NCBI GenBank assembly: GCA_036387335.1 | Contig: DASVTZ010000126.1 | Coordinates: forward strand, 18,586-82,585 | Direction: 5' to 3' | DNA: 64,000 nt | Source: Longimicrobium sp. | GTDB taxonomy: Bacteria > Gemmatimonadota > Gemmatimonadetes > Longimicrobiales > Longimicrobiaceae | In this document: positions 1 through 9,346 of the stretch, in pieces | How the letters are laid out: every line of letters begins with the position of its first letter | Numbering within the stretch: the first letter of the stretch is position 1 | Notes under the pieces: generated by a model | What the model was told of the DNA's origin: nothing | Seen by the model: only the letters and a program-made list of their open reading frames with translations | The model's database searches: none | Program-made: the position numbers and the translations under genes

Positions 1-320
1 ATCTGCGCGAGCGTGCTGTGAAGTGGTTCCTCGTGAAGACGCCACGGTCTCTCCTGCGCCAGGGTGGCGCGTGCGAGGCGCGCTTGCGGGCCGTCGAAGA
101 GCGAAGCACCGCGACGTGCGAGGAGAGCAAACCGGGACGCGATGCCTGGAGTGCCCGGCCAGCGCGCGGCCGCTCCGGCCCTGGCCTCGCAGGCGTCTGC
201 CTCCGCCGCCCGCACGATGCGCCAGCCCGGCCCCGCCTGCGCGCGTCCGTACGCGGACCAGCCATCCAGGATGAGAGGCGAGGGCGCCGGCTGCGCGTCG
301 GGCGCTACTTCGGGCGGCAA
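1..320 (-). CDS. Partial unknown protein, last visible gene of the ZorAB-like operon (runs off left edge)
   Basis: This minus-strand frame is open from a TTG at 320 to the window edge, about 106 residues without a stop. It overlaps the end of the OmpA-like gene, and a strong ribosome site (GGGAGGGAGG) lies just before the TTG. The residues look like protein: many Ala, Arg, Glu and Trp, beginning LPPEVAPDAQ and containing an LDGWSAYGR stretch. I recognise no domain. The overlap and codon pattern suggest it is translated with the stator genes above it, so the operon continues outside the window. The real length, and whether TTG is the start, cannot be known here. Confidence 0.5.
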   Translation of the reverse strand, partial: MPPEVAPDAQPAPSPLILDGWSAYGRAQAGPGWRIVRAAEADACEARAGAAARWPGTPGIASRFALLARRGASLFDGPQARLARATLAQERPWRLHEEPLHSTLAQ

Positions 321-988
321 CCCGGCCTCCCTCCCGAGGAGCTCCCCGGGATTACGGGGTGGAGGAGGAGCTCGATCCTGCGGTCGCGGGCGTCCGTGGA
401 GTCGTTGCGCACCCTTTGCCTCGTGTCACGCGGGAAGTACTCCCCCCGGCCGGAGGGGATGACGCTGCAGGGGTCCAGCCGGACGCTGTCGATCATGAAC
501 TCGGCGACCGTCGCGGCTCTCGCCGTGGAGATGCCCCAGTTCGTGAGCGCCGAGCGTCTGGCATACTGGGTACGGTCCGCATGGCCGACAACCTCGATCT
601 CGCGGATCAGGCGGCCCAGTCTGGCGTCCCGCGTCACCTGTCCGATGGAATGCAGCGCGGCCCGACCCTGTGGCTTCAAGTCGACCAGCCCGCTACGGTT
701 CCGCGGAAACGTGACGTTCTCTTCGAGGATCACCAGCACGTCAACACCGACCTTCTCCACCGAGAAGGTCCGCTGGCGGTCGGCCAGGCTGTTCAACTCC
801 GCGTACAGCCGGTCCACCTCGGGCCCCTTGCCGCTCGCCTGCACGTACCCGAACGCCATCACTACGAAGAAAACCAGCATGATCATGCTGGTTGCGGCAA
901 AGAGATCCGTGAATGCCGGCCACGGGCCTCCGTGATCCGTGCCGCTCGGGCCGCCAATCTCCAGCGACTCATCCTGATCGAAGCTCAT
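305..988 (-). CDS. MotB/OmpA-like stator protein (ZorB-like)
   Basis: 227 residues. A short cytoplasmic N-terminus leads into one membrane helix (about residues 29-48, IMLVFFVVMAFGY), preceded by FTDLF with Asp28 where MotB and ZorB carry their ion-binding Asp. The periplasmic C-terminal half is an OmpA-type peptidoglycan-binding domain (about 95-215) with VVGHAD, NWGISTARA and a late RRIELLL. Its ATG overlaps the stop of the MotA-like gene by ATGA, so the pair is translationally coupled, as in flagellar MotA/MotB and Zorya ZorA/ZorB. The likely role is the peptidoglycan-anchored half of an inner-membrane ion channel. Calling it ZorB-like rests on architecture and partner; the other genes here are not the known Zorya effectors. 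Confidence 0.85.
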   Translation of the reverse strand: MSFDQDESLEIGGPSGTDHGGPWPAFTDLFAATSMIMLVFFVVMAFGYVQASGKGPEVDRLYAELNSLADRQRTFSVEKVGVDVLVILEENVTFPRNRSGLVDLKPQGRAALHSIGQVTRDARLGRLIREIEVVGHADRTQYARRSALTNWGISTARAATVAEFMIDSVRLDPCSVIPSGRGEYFPRDTRQRVRNDSTDARDRRIELLLHPVIPGSSSGGRPGCRPK

Positions 989-2814
989 CGCCGCGTGCCA
1001 TTCTTCGACGTGCCGAACCAGCGCCGCCAGACCGGCCCCGCCAGGCGAGCTTCCAGCGACTCGACGGCACCTGACAGGCGGTCGAGGCTTTCGGCGGATG
1101 CCGCCACTGGGGAGCCGGGTTGCCGGCGAAGCTGTTCTTCCAGCAACTGCAAGGTGAGCGCGACGCGCTCCAGCACCGGAGCGCTCCCCCTGTCCGCGGC
1201 TCCGTTCATCGCGGCCTGCATCCCTTCCTCCACGGCACGGGTAACGCGCTCCATGGCATGCGCGCCCCCAAGTGAGTCCGCGGCTTCCGTCATCGCGGCC
1301 CGCACCCCCTCCTCCACGGCTCCGGCTACGGCGGATGCACTCCTTCCCAGCTCGGCGGCGACGATCTCGGAAGTGTCGCGTCTCAGCGTTTCGAGGCTGG
1401 AGCGGTGCTGCGTCTCCGCCTGCGTAATCGCCGATGAGATCTGCCGCGCTTCGGGGAGCAGGAGATCCACCGACTCGCGTATCCCCCTGTACTCGTGCGC
1501 CGCCCGGCGCGCGGCACGTGTGTGCCGGGTGGTCGCCTGCTCGATCTCCGCCAAGCGCGCGCGGATCGCGGAGGTAGCGCTCTCGGCAAAGGTTCCGAAT
1601 GCCTCGCGCGACTGCCGGAGCTCGCCCGCCGCCGCGGAAAGCTGCGTTCCGGCTTCGGCAAGGGCGTCGCTCCGGTGCGCGAGCGTCCCCGCGATGCTCT
1701 CGTAAAGCGACGTGGCGTGCTGTACCGAGAGGGCGACTTCGGTGAGGTGGCGCTCCACTCCGTCCAGCCGCTCGCTGCTCTCCGACGCGAGCCGCTCGCG
1801 CTGCTCGCTCAGGATCGTGTCGAGCGTTTCGGTGGTCTTGTCCAGCGAGGTCTCCACCGTGTGGCTGAGTCCCTCCAGCGAGTCGCCCAGCTTCTCCAGG
1901 TTGCTGGAGATTCCCTCCAGGTTTCCCGTGGCCTGCCGAAGCGCGTTCAGCGCCTCCGTGAAGTTGCTGGTGGCGACCGTCTGGCTCACCTTCTTGTACA
2001 CGTACAGCGACGATGCCTGCTCCAGCCGCGCCAGCATGTTGTTGCGCCCCAGCCCCAGGCCGAACGAGGCGAGCCCCAGCGCGATGGAGCCCAGCAGCGC
2101 GCTGAGGTTGGCCCCGAACGCCCCCGACACCATGCGCAGCGCGTCCTGGAGCGCCGGAACTCCCCCCGTGCCCGCCGCCACTCCCAGCGCGTCCACCAGT
2201 GCGGGCATGGAGGCCTTCACTCCCACGAAGGTGCCGAGTACGGTGAGCAGCAGGAGCAGAGTGGAGATGTAACGAGCCGCGTCGCCCACGCCCGCCGCAC
2301 GGGAAAGGGCAATGGCCCGCAGCTCTGGGCCGCGCAGCGTGTCGTGCGGCTGCGCGCCCTCGCTGGCCATGCGCAGCACGCGCAGCACGCGGTCGTCCAT
2401 CAGCGTCTGCACCCGCGGCGCGGCCACGGCCCTCGCCTTCGCCTCTTCGAGGTGGAAGAGGGCAGTTTTGCCGCCCATGAGAAGCGCCCGGTCCCGGGGC
2501 GCCAGCAGCACCAGCTCCAGGTGATCGCGCCCCTTCGCCAGCACGAAGGCGATGTCCTCCTCTTCCCTGCGAAGCCAGGTCCAGTCCCTCGCGGCGCTCA
2601 GTACCAGCGCGGCGACGGTGAGCACCACGCCCGCGACGTTGAGGATCTTCAGCAGGGCCGCGGTCTCGCCCCACCGCACGAGGCCGCTGGCGTGGAAGGC
2701 GGCAAGGCTGCCCCCGTAGACCAGCACGGCAAGCGCGATAAAGAGGAGAGCCACCTGGTCGCCGCGCCGGGGCGGCTGGAGGCGATCAGAATCCTGCGGG
2801 GGACTGCTCGTCAT
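985..2814 (-). CDS. MotA/TolQ/ExbB-like channel protein with long helical tail (ZorA-like)
   Basis: 609 residues. Two membrane helices near residues 22-75 precede a loop, followed by the MotA/TolQ/ExbB core (about 180-270) with the family signature LLTVLGTFVGV and a second helix SALLGSIALGLASFGLGL. After about 275 the rest is a long Ala/Glu/Arg-rich coiled coil with repeated VEEGMQAA-type segments, probably a cytoplasmic rod. ZorA of Zorya anti-phage systems also has a long helical tail, whereas MotA and ExbB do not. Its stop overlaps the start of the OmpA-like partner. The expected product is the pentameric half of an ion-driven motor. Which ion is used, and what the tail contacts, are not visible. 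Confidence 0.85.
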   Translation of the reverse strand: MTSSPPQDSDRLQPPRRGDQVALLFIALAVLVYGGSLAAFHASGLVRWGETAALLKILNVAGVVLTVAALVLSAARDWTWLRREEEDIAFVLAKGRDHLELVLLAPRDRALLMGGKTALFHLEEAKARAVAAPRVQTLMDDRVLRVLRMASEGAQPHDTLRGPELRAIALSRAAGVGDAARYISTLLLLLTVLGTFVGVKASMPALVDALGVAAGTGGVPALQDALRMVSGAFGANLSALLGSIALGLASFGLGLGRNNMLARLEQASSLYVYKKVSQTVATSNFTEALNALRQATGNLEGISSNLEKLGDSLEGLSHTVETSLDKTTETLDTILSEQRERLASESSERLDGVERHLTEVALSVQHATSLYESIAGTLAHRSDALAEAGTQLSAAAGELRQSREAFGTFAESATSAIRARLAEIEQATTRHTRAARRAAHEYRGIRESVDLLLPEARQISSAITQAETQHRSSLETLRRDTSEIVAAELGRSASAVAGAVEEGVRAAMTEAADSLGGAHAMERVTRAVEEGMQAAMNGAADRGSAPVLERVALTLQLLEEQLRRQPGSPVAASAESLDRLSGAVESLEARLAGPVWRRWFGTSKNGTRR

Positions 2815-2830
2815 CGTTCGGCTACTCTGT

Positions 2831-3970
2831 CTACGGCCGGGCGCGCGCGCGGCCCTTCTGCCGCACGTGTCCCTGGCTGGAGGTGGGATCCCAGTCGATC
2901 ACGGCGGGCGCGAGCGTATCGTACGCGCCGGTCCCGCCGCCCTCCAGGTGAAAGGCGGTTTCCAGCAGGGCGGCGGTGAGGTCGGCGAACTTGAAGTTGG
3001 GGTTGATCCATGCTTCGGCATGGTCCGCTCCCTCACGCCACCGGATCTCGATCATAGGGCGATGCGAGTTGTTGAGCCGCACCACCTCGTCTTTGGAAAG
3101 GGTCCCCTTGAGGATGCGGACACCCTCCGCGGCCGCACCTTGCCCCGTCCGAGACGGCGCGGCGGTGACCTGCGTCGGGTGTGGAACGTCCTGCCCGTGC
3201 CGGGCGTCGAACTTTTGTTGAAGCGCATGCACCTCCTCGAGCGTCTCTTCCACGCAGCGCTTGAGCGCCCGCACCTCATCCACCAGGCCGTTGAACGCGG
3301 GCCAGTCGGCCTCCGGCTCGGGGTCTGGCGTCCAGGCGGAACGCTGCGGGCGGTCCGCCTCGGAGAGCGAGCGGCGGGTCTGCGACCCGCGTAGCTCCTC
3401 CACCTCGTATCGCAGCTGATTCAGTGCGCGCGACAGGCGGAAGGCGGCTACGAGGCCCGCCCCGGCCAGCACGAGGGCGGCCCACCCCGGCCATCCACCG
3501 CCACGCGCTCCGCTGTCCCTCTGCGCGCTGGTGGGCTGGAGTGTGGCACCCCCGGAGGCTACCCCGGGGGCGGTGTCGCCCCGCGTCCGCCCGGGGGGAG
3601 CGCCCTTGGGCGAATCCGCCTCCGTCTGCCCCTTGGACGCGCCCACACCCTTGCTGCGCCCACCTGGTTCCTGTTTCCCTCGAGCGCCGGCCGGGCGCGC
3701 CCCGGGGGGGGTGTCGCGCTGCGCTCCTCCCCGCGGCGCGTCCCCAGGTGCGTCGACCTCCACCCCGGCCACGGTCGCGGCCCTGCTTTTGTCGCGCTCA
3801 ACCACGCCCCGCTCCACGGCGTCTTCCTCGGTGGTGGCCGAGATCCCCGGGGCGTCGCCGGACAGCGCCAACCTCGCGCTCCACCCCACTATCCCGGCGG
3901 CCACCACGAATATCAGGATCAGCGGGACGGACGATGCGTGGCTGGACCGATACCTCTTCTTGTAGGGCAT
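2831..3970 (-). CDS. Bitopic membrane protein with disordered loop and coiled coil
   Basis: 379 residues. A basic N-terminus leads into a membrane helix (about 14-36, LILIFVVAAGIVGW), then about 115 residues of low-complexity Gly/Pro/Lys/Arg sequence, a second helix (about 163-185), a coiled coil, and a folded-looking C-terminus containing HRPMIEIRWREG and AWINPNFKF. No family is recognised. It sits 16 bases upstream of the MotA-like gene and 3 bases downstream of the actin-like ATPase gene. It may therefore physically link the cytoplasmic ATPase to the membrane motor; that role is inferred from position and topology only. Confidence 0.75.
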   Translation of the reverse strand: MPYKKRYRSSHASSVPLILIFVVAAGIVGWSARLALSGDAPGISATTEEDAVERGVVERDKSRAATVAGVEVDAPGDAPRGGAQRDTPPGARPAGARGKQEPGGRSKGVGASKGQTEADSPKGAPPGRTRGDTAPGVASGGATLQPTSAQRDSGARGGGWPGWAALVLAGAGLVAAFRLSRALNQLRYEVEELRGSQTRRSLSEADRPQRSAWTPDPEPEADWPAFNGLVDEVRALKRCVEETLEEVHALQQKFDARHGQDVPHPTQVTAAPSRTGQGAAAEGVRILKGTLSKDEVVRLNNSHRPMIEIRWREGADHAEAWINPNFKFADLTAALLETAFHLEGGGTGAYDTLAPAVIDWDPTSSQGHVRQKGRARARP

Positions 3971-3973
3971 GGG

Positions 3974-6900
3974 TCAATCCACGAGGGAGCGCTCGAGTTG
4001 GCGGAGGCTCGCCGCCGCTTCCACCCCGAAGATCGAGACCGTGTCGAGCTCCTGGGCCGCGATATCGGCGGCGAGCCTCCGCTTCACCTGGTTGTCGAAG
4101 AACACCTCCGTGCACTCTGCGAGCGCGCTCCGAACGCGACCCGCGAGTGTCCCCCACTTCTTGTCCACCTTGTTCAGCTCTTCCAGCGCATCGACGAAGG
4201 CGGTGTTGAAGCGGGAGATCTCCCACTCGCCGAAGGGCTGGCTGTACGAGAGCTCGATTACCTGCTCGCGACTGAGCGCGGAGGCGTCGAGCATCTCGGG
4301 TGCGGTAAGGGAGCGGGTCTCGCCGCCATCCTGGCCGGGAACGGAGACGTCTTCCCCGACCGGCTGGAACGACGGGATGTCATCGTCGGCGGAGAATGGG
4401 TCGTCCCGCAGCAGCCCGAGCACCACCTCCTGCTTGGGCTTGCTGCTCGAACTAATCTTCAGGTCGCCCGGCAGCGGCTGGCCGTATCCCGCCTCCAGCA
4501 CGCGCTGGAAGAGGCGCGTGTACGGCTTGGACAGCGGAGACTGGTTCCAGTGCTCGAACTGCGTCAGCCAGTTGAGGTAGCTCGCGCCGTTCCCCGCGAA
4601 GAAGAGCGCGTCCGGCGGGCTGCCCTGCGACGGCTCCAGCGAGCGGAGGCGCAGGCCCACGTTGTAGAGGATCGCGCTGTAGAAGTAGGCGATGCACGCC
4701 TGTACGCTCATGAACCACGGCTCGCCCGCCAGCGCCCCGCAGTGCTCCGCGAACCAGGGCTGGCGAACCAGGTAGGTGAAGCGCGTGTGCTCGGTGGGGT
4801 AGCGCCGCAGGACGTTGAGGGGCGCGCCGCGAAGCCCGTTCCTTTCGGCCCAGCTCTGGAGTCGTCCATAGATCGAGGGCTCCGCCCCGTCGCCCGCGAT
4901 CAGGTCGCGCCCCCCGAACAGCATGGACATGCGAAGCACCGGCCCGCCTTTGGCGAAGGCGGTGATGTCGGTGGTGCCGCCTCCCACATCTGCCGTCAGC
5001 TTCATGGTCTTCGCCTCCACCGAGAAGCTGGAGCGCGAGGCCGGGTCCGAGCCGAAGAAGAGCATCGATGCGGTGCTCTCGTCCAGGTAGCGGAGGGGGA
5101 GCGCGGGCGTGCTCCCCCCGGGCTGCCCCTTGGCGCGAAAGCTCCGGATGGCGACCTCCCACTCCTGGCGCGTGGAGGCTCGGCGGTTGCGCGAGAACGC
5201 GATCGGGTACGACACCCTGAATTCCATCTCTTCGGTGCGGGCGCCACGGGCCAGTGCCTCGGCGTGCACCACCTGCAGGATCTGGTGGAGGAAGAGCCGC
5301 GTCAGCCGGCGCGTGTCCGCGCCGCCGCCCCCCCACTTGAGGTCGCCCACCAGCACATTGTTCTGCTGCTGCCCTCCGTCGCCCCCGATCTCGCCGCTGA
5401 ACGGGATGTTGGCGGTGAAGGCGGGAAGATCGGCGAGAGGGCTCTCTGGTCCCGCGCCACGGCTCTTAAAGATGACGGTCGAGAACGGCTCCCCCTTGAG
5501 CTCGGCGGGAAAGAAGAAGGTGTCAAAGTAGGTGCCGGCGCTTTCGGCCTCGTCCCCCCCGGTCAGGTCGAACCGGGTAGCATGCGACACCTGCAGAGGG
5601 CGCGGAGCGGAATCCTGCGGGTCGACGTGCGCAACGACGGTATTGGAGGTGCCGAAGTCGATCGCCACTGTCCACGCGGGGAACGTCGGCTCCGGAACGC
5701 TCCGCAGCCGGGGGAGCACCACCCCCTCGGCCGCCTGGGAGCGGAAGTGGCGGCTGCGGAGCCGGATCGCCTCCGCCGGACGCCCGAAGTGGTAGAGCAC
5801 CGTGCTCTGGTCGCGGCGGATGCTCTGCGCCGTCACACGCTCGCCGCCCGCGCCGATATCCACGTCGAACTCCTCGCCGGCGTCGCCGCCCTCCAGGTAA
5901 TGGATCAGGTAGAAGTCGCTCCATCCCGCCGCGCTCCCCTCCGGCTTGAACCCGGGCCACAGGCTCAGGTGCGACGTCGCGCCGGTGAAGCCGTCGTAGG
6001 TACGCTGCACCGCCACCGTCCCCCCCCGGGTGGGGACGGCGAGCGTAAACCTCACCTGTGGCCGGTCTCCCCCCGAGAGGATCTTGCAGGTAAGCATCCC
6101 CGGCACGTCTTGGGCCCGGAAGAAGTCGAAGAAACGCTCCTTGAGAGGGAGCAGGATGCGGGAGGCGAGCGCCGGGTCGCCCTCCAGGGCCGCGCCGTAC
6201 ACGCGGTCGGCGTGGAAGGGCGCGTCGACGATTAGAAGCTCCTCGGACAGGAAGTCGCTCTCGGGGAAGATCCAGGGTTGCTTCCATGCCGTGCCGGGAA
6301 GGACCTGGCGGTCACTCTGCGCCTCGGCCACGGTGCCCCTGGGCCGCGGGAGCCAGGGGAAGTAGAGGTCCTGCGAGCTTCGGCCGCTGTTGTCCAGCAC
6401 CAGGGGGATGTCTCCGCCCGAAGGCGCGAGGCGTGTGGGCTGGAGCGAGAGCGTGCTCCCGAGCGACGCTTGGGCAAGCCGGTGCAGCACCACGCCCGGC
6501 ACCGGTTCCATCTGGGTCTCGGCGTACGCCAGGGGCTCGCTCGGCAGATCCACGTCGGCGAGCTGTGCCTTGAGAAGGCTCTTCAGCTCTTGGAGCTCGG
6601 TGAGCGCGCCCAGCGAGCTCGCGTCCAGCTGCGGGATCAGCCGGTCGCGCACGTACTGCCCAAGGAGCACCGGCCGCTCGGCCAGCGGGCGCAGCGGGCG
6701 CGACCCGCCGTAGTACCCGGGAACGGACGCGTGCTGGGCTTCGGGCGTGAAGAACAGCGTGAACGGCGAGAAGGCGAAAAGAATGGGACCGTCCTGCGCC
6801 AGCCCGTTGAACACCACCGTGACGTCCGTGAGCGTGGTGCGCGGCTGCCGCTCCACCACCGGCGCGAGGTCGCGCAGCGCGGTGACGAACCGCCCGACCC

Positions 6901-7258
6901 CCCGGCTGCGCGAAGCCGCCGCGCAATCGTGCAGGTTGTCTATGGAGATGGTGCGGGAGCGGAGCGAAACCCCAAAGATGAACGCCTGGAACAGGACGAT
7001 CTCCATCGAGTCCAGGATGTCGTTGAGCGCGTCTTCGTGGAAGGGGTGCCCCTGGTCCACGATCGCGTCGCGAAACAGCTGGACGCGCGCCCACGGGTTC
7101 GGTATCGACGAGATCCGTCCCCGCTTCGCGCGATCCTCGGCCTGGCGCAGGTCCACCTTGGTCAGCTCGTCGGGCAGCTTGATCTCGTGCCACTCTCCCG
7201 CCGGGGCGCGCGTTACGCCGGCGTCTTTCACGAGCGGGTGCAGGAGCAGTCGGCTCAT
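3974..7258 (-). CDS. Large Hsp70/actin-superfamily ATPase
   Basis: 1094 residues. The first 500 or so have no recognised domain. The C-terminal half is an actin/Hsp70-fold ATPase: phosphate-1 loop AIDFGTSNTVVAHV (about 531-545), phosphate-2 loop TADVGGGTTDIT (about 757-768), and an adenosine-motif-like FFAGNGASYL near 885. Canonical DnaK is about 640 residues with the ATPase first, so this is a different architecture and not a housekeeping chaperone; no substrate-binding domain is apparent. It lies between the tubulin-like gene (15-base gap) and the membrane linker (3-base gap). It probably supplies nucleotide-driven switching or filament formation to the operon's machine; ATPase activity is expected from the intact motifs, and the role is inferred. 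Confidence 0.85.
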   Translation of the reverse strand: MSRLLLHPLVKDAGVTRAPAGEWHEIKLPDELTKVDLRQAEDRAKRGRISSIPNPWARVQLFRDAIVDQGHPFHEDALNDILDSMEIVLFQAFIFGVSLRSRTISIDNLHDCAAASRSRGVGRFVTALRDLAPVVERQPRTTLTDVTVVFNGLAQDGPILFAFSPFTLFFTPEAQHASVPGYYGGSRPLRPLAERPVLLGQYVRDRLIPQLDASSLGALTELQELKSLLKAQLADVDLPSEPLAYAETQMEPVPGVVLHRLAQASLGSTLSLQPTRLAPSGGDIPLVLDNSGRSSQDLYFPWLPRPRGTVAEAQSDRQVLPGTAWKQPWIFPESDFLSEELLIVDAPFHADRVYGAALEGDPALASRILLPLKERFFDFFRAQDVPGMLTCKILSGGDRPQVRFTLAVPTRGGTVAVQRTYDGFTGATSHLSLWPGFKPEGSAAGWSDFYLIHYLEGGDAGEEFDVDIGAGGERVTAQSIRRDQSTVLYHFGRPAEAIRLRSRHFRSQAAEGVVLPRLRSVPEPTFPAWTVAIDFGTSNTVVAHVDPQDSAPRPLQVSHATRFDLTGGDEAESAGTYFDTFFFPAELKGEPFSTVIFKSRGAGPESPLADLPAFTANIPFSGEIGGDGGQQQNNVLVGDLKWGGGGADTRRLTRLFLHQILQVVHAEALARGARTEEMEFRVSYPIAFSRNRRASTRQEWEVAIRSFRAKGQPGGSTPALPLRYLDESTASMLFFGSDPASRSSFSVEAKTMKLTADVGGGTTDITAFAKGGPVLRMSMLFGGRDLIAGDGAEPSIYGRLQSWAERNGLRGAPLNVLRRYPTEHTRFTYLVRQPWFAEHCGALAGEPWFMSVQACIAYFYSAILYNVGLRLRSLEPSQGSPPDALFFAGNGASYLNWLTQFEHWNQSPLSKPYTRLFQRVLEAGYGQPLPGDLKISSSSKPKQEVVLGLLRDDPFSADDDIPSFQPVGEDVSVPGQDGGETRSLTAPEMLDASALSREQVIELSYSQPFGEWEISRFNTAFVDALEELNKVDKKWGTLAGRVRSALAECTEVFFDNQVKRRLAADIAAQELDTVSIFGVEAAASLRQLERSLVD

Positions 7259-7273
7259 CGCGTTGTTCCTGGA

Positions 7274-8842
7274 TCAGGTGGTGGCGTACCACTCGGTGAC
7301 GAAGAGGCGGGTCCCGGCTTCCATGTAGCGCAGGAGGCCGGGAAGCCCCGCCCCCTTGGGAACACGCGCGCGGTTGTACCACGAGAATATCTCCGCCAGC
7401 GACGCGAGCTGGTCCTCGCCGCCCTTCCCAAAGATCCCCAGCCGTTTCGGCTTCTGCCGCGGTGCGAAGCCCGCTAGGCACTTGTCCACGGGCGGGAGAC
7501 GGAACTCCGTCTCCGGGTTGTCTCCCCCTGACCTCGCGTACTCGTCGGGCGTCCGGATCGCCCGCCCGCTGGCACCCTCAAACGTCACCAGACGGACGGG
7601 GACGTAGTTTTCCGACACGGCACGCAGGTAGCCCCACACAGAGCCGAAATACCGCCCCAGCGCGTCGAGCGCCGCGCTCTGGGTGCGGACGAACTCCGGC
7701 GCGAGGGCGATCTCGTGGACCCAGGCCTGGCTGCGCAGCTCGTCGATGATGGCCTGCTGCTCCGCGCCGCTCCGCGTGGGGCCAAAGTACTGGAGGAAGA
7801 AGTTGGCGGCGACGAGGAACGCCTGCAGATCGCGCCGCTCCTCGGTCCCGAGCGGAAGGTCGCTCCACGTGGGCTGCTGGCCTGCCACGGTGCTGTAGCG
7901 GACGCGTGTGGGAGCGCCGGGCTCGTGCGGGCGCTGCGCGAAGTCCAGCGCCGCCAGCGCGGCGTAAAGCTCCACCACGTGCGGATCGTTCTTTTGGCCC
8001 GCGCCCCCGGCGGAGTACAGGGGGCGCGGCCGAGGGAGCGACTGGTCGTCGCCGATGACGTAAAGCGCTCCGTACTCCGAGTGGCCGCGGACGTAGGTGG
8101 GGAGAGCCGCCGCCGTATTGCGCAGGAACACCTCGCTGTTTGGCTTCAGCCTTCCATCCTGCCGCTCGCCCTGGCCGGGTTCCTCCAGGGAGTAGTAGGG
8201 CGTCACGAGCGCGGCGCCGAGCGCCGCCCGCTGGATTCCCTCCGCCGCCAGCACCTTTGCCAGCACGGGAAGCGCCGACGCTCCCGTGCCCCCGAAGATG
8301 GAGCCGGCCACGAAGAACGCGGCCGAGGTGTCGCCGCGGGCGCTGCTCATGAACTGGCGGAAGAACTCCGACTCCCGGATTCCGTGCATCAGGATGGAGC
8401 CGATGGAAGGGTTTCCGCGGAACCCTTCGCGGAGTGGCTCCTTCTGCTGCCCCGGCGAGAAGAGGAGGTCCAGGAGGGTGGCTGCGTCCGCGCAGTCGCC
8501 CGTCATCCGCTGGCGCTCGGTGAAGCGCTCCAGCGTCACCTGTCCCACATCGTCCGTGCTTCCGCTCCCCAGCGGCGACCACACGGATTCGGCCGGGGCC
8601 GTGCGGATCAGCGCCGTGCGGAAGAACCCCTGCTCCGGGTTGCCGAACGCCTCCCGCACGAGGGCGTACTGGCGCGTCAGCTCACGCGCGCGGGCTACCG
8701 CGGGGTTCGCCGCGTCCGCGTCGATCAGCATCACCGCTAGCCGCGCCGGGCCGAGCCCCGCGGCGCAGAGAGCGAGGAGCGGCTCCACCGACAGTGCGCC
8801 GGTTCCCCCCACGGCGAGGTAATAAAGCGTGTTGGTCGACAT
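7274..8842 (-). CDS. Tubulin/FtsZ-like GTPase-fold protein
   Basis: 522 residues. The N-terminus has a hydrophobic strand followed by VGGTGALSV, and around residues 180-192 is GSIFGGTGASALPVLAKVL, matching the tubulin/FtsZ nucleotide-binding signature (GGGTGSG-like). The layout suits the Tubulin_2-type family of large bacterial tubulin-like proteins better than FtsZ, which is shorter and lies in division clusters. The start ATG is 3 bases below the stop of the small membrane protein gene. The pairing of a tubulin-like and an actin-like protein in one operon with a motor pair is unusual. Polymerisation is possible but not shown; it could instead act as a GTP-controlled switch. Confidence 0.82.
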   Translation of the reverse strand: MSTNTLYYLAVGGTGALSVEPLLALCAAGLGPARLAVMLIDADAANPAVARARELTRQYALVREAFGNPEQGFFRTALIRTAPAESVWSPLGSGSTDDVGQVTLERFTERQRMTGDCADAATLLDLLFSPGQQKEPLREGFRGNPSIGSILMHGIRESEFFRQFMSSARGDTSAAFFVAGSIFGGTGASALPVLAKVLAAEGIQRAALGAALVTPYYSLEEPGQGERQDGRLKPNSEVFLRNTAAALPTYVRGHSEYGALYVIGDDQSLPRPRPLYSAGGAGQKNDPHVVELYAALAALDFAQRPHEPGAPTRVRYSTVAGQQPTWSDLPLGTEERRDLQAFLVAANFFLQYFGPTRSGAEQQAIIDELRSQAWVHEIALAPEFVRTQSAALDALGRYFGSVWGYLRAVSENYVPVRLVTFEGASGRAIRTPDEYARSGGDNPETEFRLPPVDKCLAGFAPRQKPKRLGIFGKGGEDQLASLAEIFSWYNRARVPKGAGLPGLLRYMEAGTRLFVTEWYATT

Positions 8843-8845
8843 GGC

Positions 8846-9343
8846 CTAAAAGCGGAAAGGGAACCGCGAGTTGTTGATCCACGTGGCGCGGCGCGTCCAG
8901 CGGGCCACGAGGGAAAGGAGCCAGCTGAAGAGCACGAAGAGGATCAGAGACTGGACGAGTGCCACCGAAGCTCGCAGGAGGGCGTACTGCGACGGAATGC
9001 GGGTGGTGGCCTCGCCGTAGCTGCACCCGGCGGTGCTGACGGGTACGAGGCTGAGGTAGACGTAGCAGACCAGTGCGGTGACACCGGCACCCGCCACGAG
9101 CCACTTCCACCAGCGGGCTTTGAACTGGTGCCCCATCGTCCGCGTCTCGTATGCCCCGAGCACCAGCAGGATCGCTAGGAGCAGGGTAATGCCGGTCGCG
9201 ACGCCGAAGGCGGAGACCCAGTCGGCTTCGGCGATCACGGGACGCGCCGTGGAGATCCCGCCCTCGGGGGATACGGGGCAGACCGTGAGATCCGCGAACA
9301 TCTGAGGGCGCGCGGCCCACCAGTGGATCAGCTCTTTGGACAT
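8846..9343 (-). CDS. Three-helix membrane protein of unknown function
   Basis: 165 residues. Three hydrophobic helices are clear (about 44-66, 82-103 and 131-153), including ITLLLAILLVLGAY and LILFVLFSWLLSLV. Two Cys (VCPVSP near 22 and TAGCSYG near 108) lie in loops that would share the extracytoplasmic side and could form a disulphide. No family is recognised. The gene is separated by only 3 bases from its neighbours on both sides, so it is very likely co-translated with the vWA lipoprotein and the tubulin-like gene. It is probably a membrane anchor or scaffold of the same complex. Confidence 0.75.
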   Translation of the reverse strand: MSKELIHWWAARPQMFADLTVCPVSPEGGISTARPVIAEADWVSAFGVATGITLLLAILLVLGAYETRTMGHQFKARWWKWLVAGAGVTALVCYVYLSLVPVSTAGCSYGEATTRIPSQYALLRASVALVQSLILFVLFSWLLSLVARWTRRATWINNSRFPFRF

Positions 9344-9346
9344 GGC

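Noticed and set aside
3938..6235. 765-codon open frame antisense to the Hsp70-like gene
   Set aside because: Shadow of a GC-rich gene; the opposite strand carries clear actin-fold motifs.
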